NCBI GenBank assembly: GCA_028583415.1
Contig: CM053274.1
Location: 89,109,902-89,173,901, forward strand
Source: Protea cynaroides
Taxonomy: Eukaryota > Streptophyta > Magnoliopsida > Proteales > Proteaceae
Direction: 5' to 3'
Length of the DNA stretch: 64,000 bases
Below the pieces are notes generated by a model. It was given only the letters and a program-made list of their open reading frames with translations, made no database searches and had not been told where the DNA came from. The number at the start of each line of letters is the position of its first letter. Position 1 is the first letter of the stretch. Position numbers and translations under genes: made by a program. Of this stretch, positions 56,010 to 64,000 are shown piece by piece.

Positions 56010-56365
56010 TAATATGTCCCAGGCCCGGCAGGCCCGGCTTTGATTCAGGGCTTGAAAAAATCAATCGTAGCCCACCCTCACGGCCTGGCCGGGCTGACCT
56101 TAGTGGACCCTAATCATGGAGAGGGTAAAAGGAGATGCAGGGACAAGATTAGTAAGAAGAAGAAAAAGAAATAAGAAAGGGTTGGATTGGGCTGGGCTGC
56201 TCAGCCCAAGGCATCAACCTTGACCTGGCCCGGCCCTGATTCAAGGTCAGAAATTTCCAGTTCTAACCCGCCCTCAAAGCCAAAGTATTTTAACCCAAGC
56301 CCTATTCAGGCTCAGGATGGGCCAGGGTGGGCTCGGGCCAAACTTGCATTCCTAATTTTACCCTC
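56010..56365. mobile_element. hAT-like MITE, GGCCCGGC type
   Basis: Rich in GCCCGGCAGGCCCGGC and GGGCTGGGCTGCTCAGCCC phrases, ending GGGCCAAACTTGCATTCCTAA. No clear flank duplication. Confidence 0.4.
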
Positions 56366-58356
56366 ATAAGAAATAGGTTAAGAAAAGTATGCTTAAAACT
56401 TCTTTTTCACCAACTATAGTTATAAAAAAAAAAGAAAAAAGAAAAAAGATAGTTATCCATTTAACAATGAAAATCAAAACACAAATCTAGACCATTCATA
56501 TTTACGATGTTTTAATCAAAATCATTAAGAGTTGAGAGAATGCATAGTAACGCTTAGAGTGTTGGTTAACATGTATGGATATACAGATGATATACTATGC
56601 CAATATAAATGAGGTATATTTAATTGAATTAGAACTTAAAATTCAACATGTGGCTTTATTTAGATCATGTTTCTCTCTATCTAATAGTAGAAATAGATAC
56701 ATCATTTGCACATGTGGCAAAATAAATGTCTTGTGACATTTGAAAAAATAATATCATCCTAGTCAAATAAAGAATCTAAAACTAGCTCATTCATGTATTT
56801 AATTTTTATTTTTAAGATACTTTTTTTTTTTGGCCAGTTACAAATCCGGTCATGGGGAGAATTTCATTTATCCACAAAAGATTAAAAAAAAAATAATAAA
56901 TAAATTTTACAATGGTCTGTTTATGTTCATCTAAACATCTAAAATGAGGGAAAAGAAAAGTTTGAAGTAAAATCAGATTTTCCACTATTACAATGGCTCT
57001 GTTCGTTTACATCTAAAATGAGGGGAAAGAAATGTTTCAAGTAAAATCGGATTTTCTACTATTTTATATAGCATAAAATGGAAAGAAAGCATTGAAAAAG
57101 TAATAGAATTTTACATGAAAGAATATTTTCAAGTAAAAAAAATATCATTTGACGAAAAATTTTACGCCATAACAAACAAGACCAATAGAAATAATGAGTT
57201 AACCCGAAAAAGATGAAATAACAAATACCCGACCTAGAGTAACACATAGCTTACTGTGCTAAACTATGAACCTGAACATTGACTGACCTATTAACAAAGA
57301 AATACTTACAATACTTACCCCCAAAAAAAAAAAAAAAAGAAACTTAAATCTATAAAGCAAGAATATACCGTAACAGATTGAGAGAGCGCCTAGGGTGGAT
57401 TATTGAACAATCGAATAATGGAGCCTACACCAACACCCTTGTTTCTTTCTCTTAATTTCCTCTCTTGATAAATGGATAGAGCTCATCTCCTGTCGTTTAG
57501 TCGTCCAATCGCCATTAGATGGGCTGAGTTGCTTCAGCACACGGACCACTCCAGCCCATCTGAAGAATTGCCAGAACAAGATTCAATCTCGGTTTTTAAT
57601 AAATGCCTCCATAACCCTTCCCATTAGTGCGAGGAGAAAACCCTCCCTTTTAATATTCTTTTTTTTTTTTTTCATTTATCTCACCTTTTAAGTGAGGACT
57701 ATAAATTTCCCTTGCCACATTGGTTTTATGCTAGGGCCATATCTGTTTCATTGTAAAATTTTTTATTCAAATGAAATTTTTACATAAAAATTTTCCACCA
57801 TGTAAATTTTTCTTTTTTTTTTCTATACATTCTTTGAATTTTACATAAAAATAAATAATAGAGGATCTTCTTTTATAAGAAAAAATATTTTCCATCATTT
57901 TTACATGAAAACAAATGGAACTTAACAAAACCCATCTTATTTCCTAGCGATTCACACTGTTAAATTTATAGTGAATCCGTAGGAGAATTTTGTGACCTTA
58001 GCAAATTCGGAAGAGAAATATTGGAACTTCAAAATTGGTTTGCAATTGGGGGTGGAAGTTGGGGGTAAACAGGGTTCAACCCAAACGAGCTGGACCGCTC
58101 TGGTCTCAAAGGTGAATTGGGTTCAAAATTCTGGGAAAAAATTCTCTCAGGTCGTCCAGTCCGTTTGCCAACAGGAGAGGATCCAGGTCAAAAAATTCTA
58201 AAAGAACAAAAAGTTAAAAATAGAAAACAATTGTAATTTTCAACAAATAAAATTGCAGTTTCCACATAACGAATCCCTAAACCATCCGAAAGCATCCCCA
58301 ATAATTATTTCGGGGACAAACGTATCGGTCAGATCGGTTTGGTTTGGTTCAGTTAT
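56366..58356. other. Intergenic, AT-rich, short duplications
   Basis: About 56930-57062 holds two copies of a ~75-bp unit (ATCTAAAATGAGGG(G/A)AAAGAAA ... AAATC(A/G)GATTTTC). Around 57735-57925 there are inverted TTTTACATGAAA / TTTCATGTAAAA phrases typical of small MITEs. No gene seen; the frame at 57992-58201 lacks support. Confidence 0.4.
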
Positions 58357-61300
58357 CTAAAACTCATACAGAATCTTCTGGAAGACCTTCATATGCTCAG
58401 TTTGCAAAGAAATGGCCAGTGTTAGACTCCCATCATTGGTGGGGCTCGGTAGCACGAAGGCCAACCCCTCGTAGGCGATCCCACCGGGACCCATAAATAT
58501 TGGCCGGCCCCAGCCGAAATCCGCATCATGTATCGGCAACCGCACCCAACTTGTGATCCCGATATTCGGGCATCGGAATGTATGGGCCCCACGAACCAGA
58601 GCCATTAGATCAGGCTGCAGCTCCAAGTAATCAAGGGCTGATCTCAAATATTCGTCATCCATCCGCGTCAATGCGTCATGGATCCTTCCTGCAGCGTACG
58701 TGAGCGGATTGTTCATAAGGTCGCCAGATACGGCGACCGGCGTCGCAGTGAAGATTACGTTGCCGAAGTAACCAGGTGGGAGTGGTGGGAGCAATCTGGA
58801 CCGTCCGTCAGTAGCGATGTACATCTTAGTCCCCTGATCATCAGGAAGGCCACGTGCCTTGCATGAACAGACCCACACGTGTCCAGCTAGCATCTCGTAG
58901 GAGCTGTAATTACCTGTGTTGGCCCCTTCCTTTGACTTGGCCTTGAGGATGTTGAGTTGGTCACGAGTGATCTTAAACATGGCGACAGAGGTAGTGTCTG
59001 GACCGGATTGGGATTTTGTGGTTTGTGGAGAGGTTTTCATGGAAGGAGGAGGCTGGTATTCGATGTGGTGGAAGGCGGGAGTTGGTGGGTCCCTGGCACG
59101 CAGTAGTGTCCGATCGATGAACGGTGGGATGGTGAGATCGAATCCACGTGCCATGTCTGACCAGGTATTGATGAAGTGGAGACCCGACATCCCGTCTGCC
59201 ACGTGATGCTGCATTCCCACACCTAGGGAGACCCCACCGCACTTGAAACGTGTTACCTGTTACATTGACAGAAAATAAAGTAAGTCGTGATGAGTTGAGT
59301 TGGTACGAATAATTGGACTATTTTTCATCGGTTTCAGACCCTGTGTTTACTAAATGTGGTACCAAATAAAAAATCTACAATTCTGTTCCTTAATGCCTTA
59401 ATGGTAGTGGCGCTATTCTACATAAGTTGTCAAGATATTAACTCGATACCAATCACTACAAGTTGCGTATCGTTGTCTATAACGAGACAATCTTGATGAG
59501 GAATCAAAGAGAAGTATCATAAAGCTGAGAAAGGAATCCCTTTCCCATGCCCAACACCGTCGGGGGAAATCACTTACCCAAAATGTTATAAAAACTCACC
59601 CCAAAAGAACCCCCACAGGGAAATCACTTTCTCGGTCTCTGCTCGCCCTCTCAACCAATGAATCAGTGGGAACCACATTCAATTACTCCAGCTTTTCTTC
59701 ATTTCTATGTAAACAGATGATCGGAAGTTCTGGTATAGATTTAGGGTTTGTTTGATAAAATTTATATTCTAGACCCTTAACTTCTGATTCAAATTTTTAC
59801 TTTTGTTCTAAGAGAATTCAGGAGTATTTGAGAGTAAAAACATGTTTGATAACGTAATTTTATCATGGATTCCAAGATGGTGAGGGTGAGTGGTGGATGG
59901 TAACACTAGTGGTGAGTGGAGATGATGGTGGCAGTAGTGGGTGGTGGTAGCAAAGGGTGCCAGTGGGTGGGTGGATGGTGGTGGTGGTGGTGGTGGTGGT
60001 GGTACCAAATATAAAATCTACGATTCGATTCCTAGCACGGGGCATTAATCAATATTTACTCGATACTAATTTCTACAAGTTGCGTACGATTGACAAACAT
60101 TGATCAAAAGAAATCAAAGATAACGAGACAATCTTGACAAGAATAAAAAAGAAGTACCAAATCTAGAAAAGAAGTCAAAGAAATCAAACAGGCTAGAATC
60201 AATCTCAAAAAAACCGAAAGAACAAAATCCTCAAACAAGCGGCATAATATAAAAGAGCAAATTCAAATCCAAGAATGAAAGACCAGGGAAAAACAAATTC
60301 GAACCTGTGAAAGGTTCCTCACCCTTGATGTTTTAGGAGAAAATTATATACATACTTAAGAGTTCATATCTTGAATGGGTTCTTTAATGGGCTACTGGGT
60401 TCTGAATCAGTTGAGAAACCCATCCCATCCCATCCCATCCCATCCCATTAATATTCAAACCCAAAATTAATTGTGGGACATTCTGCCACTGATTTTAACG
60501 GTCAGTTTTGAAAGGGTTCTGTTCCAGGCCCAAATTTACAAATTTACTCGGGAATAGTTCATTGCTAGAATATAGCTAAAAAAAATATCCTACCTACCAA
60601 GCGAAAGTAAAAATCCCAATCGCACATAGTGTATCGGTATGCTGTTGGATCCTCTCTGCCACTCTAACAATCATCATCAAGGATCTCAATTTGAATGAGT
60701 GTGTACCAATATCATGTCCCATACCTCTTATAACCTTAGGATTGGAATCTACTGGTTTCTTCAACGTGTGATCTGATCAGACCCACTTTATGTTCACCTA
60801 CCCAAAAAAACAAAAAAAAAAAACAAAAAAAAACAAAAAAACCAACTTTTTGGGATCCACTTTCACTCTTCCCAGAGTTTCGTTTCCGTCATTGGATGAT
60901 CGACACATAAGGCTCGACTCAGACAGAAAATTCAAATTCACCCAAACCCCATAGATCGACCATCCAAGAGGGCGTCCTCATTCCTCCCCATCCTTCGGGA
61001 GGAGAGGATGTATGAATCCCACTTTTTGAACCTCAAGAGGCCCTTGTCAACATTCTTCTGGCTAGTGCGCGCCGCACGCGTTTCAAGAGATATTATATGT
61101 GTATTAGGAGGTGTTTGGTTGTGACTAATCAAATCATAAAGCTGAGAAAGGAATCCCTTTCCCAACCACAACAACCCCTCCGTGAAATCACTTTCTTCGG
61201 TCTCTGGTCGCCCTCTGAAGTCTGAACCAATGAATCAGTGGGGCCCACATTCAACTAGTTCAGCTTTTCTTCATTTTTATGTAAACGAATAATGGTCGGA

Positions 61301-62075
61301 AGTTTTGGAATCGGTTTAGAGTATCCCTTATACAAAGATATCCCGATCCAAACTTAAATGATCCAAAAGATATTCTAACGAAAAATCCAAATTTGATTTA
61401 CATCGGTCCAATTAAATCATTTTTCCCTTACATAATGCAAACTCAGCAAACGCACCCTTATTAGCTTTTTTTTTAGTTATTTCTTATAAAACACCATATC
61501 TGTGACTTCTCTAATCTCTGTTGTAGTTTTTTTTTTTTTTTCTTTAATAATATGTCTGAGATTTTCTATTTGACACCGATGCAGTGTCAATAGTATCTAG
61601 ATCGGTGTCAATAAGAAAGACCCTCTGTCTAAAGATAACTAAAAGTTATTTACACCAAGACTCGTACCTGCAACACGAGGAGAGGATAGGAAGAGATGTC
61701 GCCAGAGTAATCGACAGCAGGGATAAGTTGCTTGAGCTCCATCGTCGGTGCAAAATCACCGAAATCATCGATGACCGAACTGGTCCCAGCCTCCACAAAC
61801 AAAACGCCCTCTCCGTTACAATTGATCTCGACACGACCATCCACGTCTCTCCTCAATCTCCCTGCCATGGGATAGAATGGAACAAGCGCCTTACTCAAGG
61901 CCTCCTTCAAGACGCTGGCGTCAAAGAAGTTAGAAGACCCGTTTGGCCGATAAAAATAAACGCTTGGCGTATGCATTCTCGGTACCACAAGATCGACGTT
62001 CGCATTCCAGAGTCCCCTTTCTGGCTTATCCTGCACCGGGCGCACCATAGTCGACTCCTTCACATCTACTTTCAT
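58357..62075 (-). CDS. HCT: HCT-like BAHD acyltransferase, gene B (two coding exons)
   Basis: Coding exon 1 is 62075-61668 and exon 2 is 59256-58357 (CAG/GTACG ... TAACAG/GTAACA, phase 0), 435 aa. Starts MKVDVKESTMVRPVQDKP; this ATG, not the in-frame upstream one, is chosen because a leader-intron acceptor lies between them. Exon 1 has NANVDLVVPRMHTPSVYFYR and MAGRLRRDVDGRVEINCNGE; exon 2 has HHVADG, SWVRLPIHDADFGWG and RPIFMGPGG. Function by family: hydroxycinnamoyl-CoA to shikimate/quinate transfer in the cytosol, feeding lignin and chlorogenic-type esters. Oddity: HVWVCSCKARGL where gene A and the family have Arg (HVWRC). No stops or shifts. The gene ends KILYEF-stop, like gene A. Its intron is three times longer than that of gene A. 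Confidence 0.92.
59742..60004. mobile_element. GGT-rich MITE, copy C, truncated
   Basis: Starts TTAGGGTTTGTTTGATAAAA; the pre-repeat part (AAAACATGTTTGATAACGTAA) matches copy B. The GGTGGT run ends at about 60002, where other intron sequence (GTACCAAAT…) begins. The right end is missing. Confidence 0.6.
60853..61020. mobile_element. MITE with CTCCTCCC-type inverted ends, copy 5
   Basis: Perfect 8-bp duplication ACTTTTTG at 60845-60852 and 61021-61028. Ends GGATCCACTTTCACTCTTCCC and …GGGAGGAGAGGATGTATGAA(TCCC). The internal GATGATCGACACATAAGGCT / CATAGATCGACCATCC arms match the other copies. Confidence 0.88.
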
Positions 62076-62083
62076 CTTGACAC

Positions 62084-62166
62084 CTGCAACAACAACAAGA
62101 ACAACATGAGACATCAATCATCCGATTTCCATGAAAGATAGATCGGTTTGAGAGAAGGAAACCCAC
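62084..62166 (-). other. Predicted 5' leader intron of gene B
   Basis: On the minus strand ACAG/GTGGGTTTCC at 62166 and TTGTTGCAG/GTGTCAAG at 62084, 8 nt before the ATG. Short (83 bp), near the lower limit for plant introns. Supported by the equivalent sites in gene A. Confidence 0.55.
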
Positions 62167-62280
62167 CTGTAACAGAGAAGAAGAGAAGGGATTCGCCTGT
62201 TTCCTTAGTGCGTACGTTAGAAGAGACAATGAACAAGAGGAGCAGATTAGGCGTCCTGCTTTTTCTGAGTGGCGAGGTTG

Positions 62281-62290
62281 GATTTTATAC
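62281..62290 (-). promoter_or_regulatory. TATA box of gene B
   Basis: GTATAAAATC on the minus strand, about 120 bp upstream of the leader-intron donor. Flanked downstream by ACTTCTTTCTTG on its 5' side, similar to the CTCTTCTTTATAAAA context in gene A. Confidence 0.55.
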
Positions 62291-62299
62291 AAGAAAGAA

Positions 62300-64000
62300 G
62301 TGATACGGAGCGTCAGAGTGGTAAACAGGCGTTTTACCTACCACACTTGCTGACGTGGACGAGAAAACGGACGAGTTTAGGCACCTTTGAATCTGAGTCA
62401 TCGTTAATAGGAAATGTCAAGCAAAAGCAATGGAGCTCTTTTAGTGGGACCCAGTATGGTTGGTAAGCCGGTGTGCCGGTCATAAGATGAAGGTCTCATC
62501 CCTCCATCAGCCATGAGAAATCTTGTCCTACTTCACCAAACCTTATCCGGTAAAATTCACGTTTCTTGGGTTGGGCTGGAATCTGGATGGTGTTTATCAA
62601 AAAAAGAAAAGAAAAAAGGGCTGGATAGTGGAAATATAATCGGACGGCAGGATTCAATGGGTTGCACCAGTTCGACATGTTTCGCGGTTAGTTTATAATG
62701 GTGAATCATGACGTTGGATCTGACGTCAGAAGATGCCACGTTGAGAACGGTGTGTGGTTACTCCGCTTCCTCAACTGCTCCTCTTTTTCACATGATCACA
62801 AGATTAGCTCTTTCTTGTGTTGGTGGGACGATTTCTTTTTTTTGGGTGAAATTGGTGGGACGATCATTACAGCCATTAGGGTTAGTTTGGTAAATAGACA
62901 CTTTCTTTTTTTTTTTTTGGTAATATGATAAATAGACACCGAAGACAAGAATTTTATACCATTAATTGTCATGGAAAAAAATTGTCTGCTTGTGCCGCAT
63001 TGTTGATCAAGTCCATTTAAAGTGCATCAATTATATATTTTGATGCACTTATAATGGACAAGATCAACACTGCTATAGAGGATCCCAGTCCATTGTAATC
63101 TAAGACCCTTTATAAATTACGCTCACTTTCTTTGAAGTTGATGGTGAAACGGTGCAAGGAAGGGAAGGAAAATTATAATTTTACTCTTACCCTGGATGCA
63201 ATTAGTATATGTCCTATGCAGCTTTCTCTCTCTTTTGATCTTTTTCTTTCTCTTTTCAGTTCTGTGCGATTATCTTTAATATGTTGTTTCTTTTGAATCA
63301 AATAAGCAAAGCTTCGATAGGGATTGGGATCTTTTATAGTGATTGTCAAGCGGTAGTGAAGATCCTGACTACTCATAGAACATCGAGATATGTATCGATA
63401 CACTAGGAGCGGCCAGAATCCACACTACTGTCAGAGAAAAAAGGTAATGCAAATTAAAAAAATAAATAAATTAGTAACTAGGGTTGATTGTATATTTTGA
63501 GATTAAGTCCGTTAGAAATGTTTAAAAATAGAGAGGAAATCACCACCCACCCCAAACCAAAACATTGATGGCATGGGTGTTGGACAGATGTAGCCCCTAT
63601 TGCCATGTCAGCCTGACGTATGTGTTAGGAGGGACTCGTCATCCCTATGTAACTGATCTTGATGGGAGACAATTACAAGGAGACATATAGATAAATGGAC
63701 TCTGGTTTCCAGAAAGATACTGACAATCCATCACAACGTATCATGTGAGAGACTGAGAAACCAAAAGGCAGTCTCCATCAGAGAATTGATAGGAACTTGA
63801 CAACAGTATGGCATCGATCACTAACATTCTACGTCCGACACGGAGGTACGTGCATCTCCTTTTAGGCTTACAATGGGATCTTTTTCCTTCCCCATAGAAT
63901 CTTTTACATCAAAACAAAGCCTAAGATTGTTTATTCAACTTTGAACAAAAATAAAATATTTGAGACAATTTAAGTTTGTTGTAGAATTAATTTGGGTAAT
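62300..64000. other. Upstream DNA of gene B, no further gene seen
   Basis: Mostly unassigned. Small open frames on both strands have no protein-like pattern. A palindrome lies at 63002-63068. A poly(T) tract lies at 62906-62920. Confidence 0.45.
63002..63068. repeat. Hairpin palindrome, 67 bp
   Basis: GTTGATCAAGTCCATTTAAA... pairs with ...TATAATGGACAAGATCAAC; arms of about 29 bp (a few mismatches) around a TTATATATTT loop. Probably a tiny MITE or its footprint. Confidence 0.7.

Larger units (their letters stand above)
59257..61667 (-). other. Intron of gene B, 2.4 kb, filled with repeats
   Basis: It holds a segment at 59519-59748 (AAAGCTGAGAAAGGAATCCC ... CAATGAATCAGTGGG) that recurs at 61133-61320, a second repeat pair (59360-59490 against 60002-60150), a GGT-rich MITE, a CTCCTCCC MITE, and a CCCAT repeat (about 60420-60450). 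The intron of gene A (809 bp) has none of the large duplications. So growth occurred after or during the gene duplication. Confidence 0.8.

Noticed and set aside
60420..60450. Telomere-like CCCAT repeat
   Set aside because: The unit is CCCAT/ATGGG, only about six copies inside an intron; plant telomeres use TTTAGGG.

Overview
This window is nuclear DNA of a flowering plant. The evidence is two intron-containing BAHD acyltransferase genes of the HCT type (shikimate/quinate hydroxycinnamoyltransferase), plant-type Ty3/gypsy and Ty1/copia LTR retrotransposons, an L1-type LINE remnant, hAT and Mutator-like non-autonomous elements, and long (AT)n tracts. Codon-level similarity does not let me name the species. 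There are no operons, CRISPR arrays or prokaryotic signals, and I recognised no tRNA or rRNA gene.

Layout. 1-8.4 kb: a decayed minus-strand gypsy element resembling the Tekay/Del type (gag, protease, RT, RNase H, integrase) with long LTRs and an odd chimeric left end. 8.4-13.1 kb: gene-free DNA with several unrelated minisatellites. 13.1-22.4 kb: a minus-strand copia-like element with two 2248-bp LTRs and a CGTAC target duplication, coding only for Gag and the protease/pre-integrase part. One of its LTRs is split by a 1918-bp solo LTR of the gypsy family seen at the left edge. 22.4-25.1 kb: AT-rich intergenic DNA with one MITE. 25.1-25.5 kb: a broken first exon of an HCT-like gene. 26.4-31.8 kb: a copia pol remnant whose RT is split by a smaller LTR element, with two GGT-rich MITEs nearby. 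32.3-38.2 kb: two Mutator-like elements with long inverted ends (one carrying a subtilase fragment), an L1 remnant and a copia 3' end. 39-44.5 kb: a solo LTR, a triplicated ~415-bp repeat holding a palindromic insertion, and repeat remnants. 44.5-46.7 kb: HCT gene A, apparently intact. 47-57 kb: a cluster of hAT-like elements, a Mutator-like element carrying an RBOH-like exon piece, and the 3' end of another copia element. 58.4-62.1 kb: HCT gene B, apparently intact, with a large repeat-filled intron. 62.1-64 kb: upstream DNA with a palindrome.

How it fits together. The only host genes with good support are the HCT-type series on the minus strand (a pseudogene fragment and genes A and B). The two full copies share the coding exon boundary, exon 2 length (900 nt), a small intron in the 5' leader and a TATA box at similar spacing, so they look like tandem duplicates. 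HCT enzymes act in the cytosol on p-coumaroyl-CoA in the lignin/phenylpropanoid pathway; the exact acceptor of these two copies is inferred from family motifs only. Most of the remaining sequence is transposon-derived. Several nested insertions can be resolved because target duplications or the reading frame of the interrupted element are still visible.
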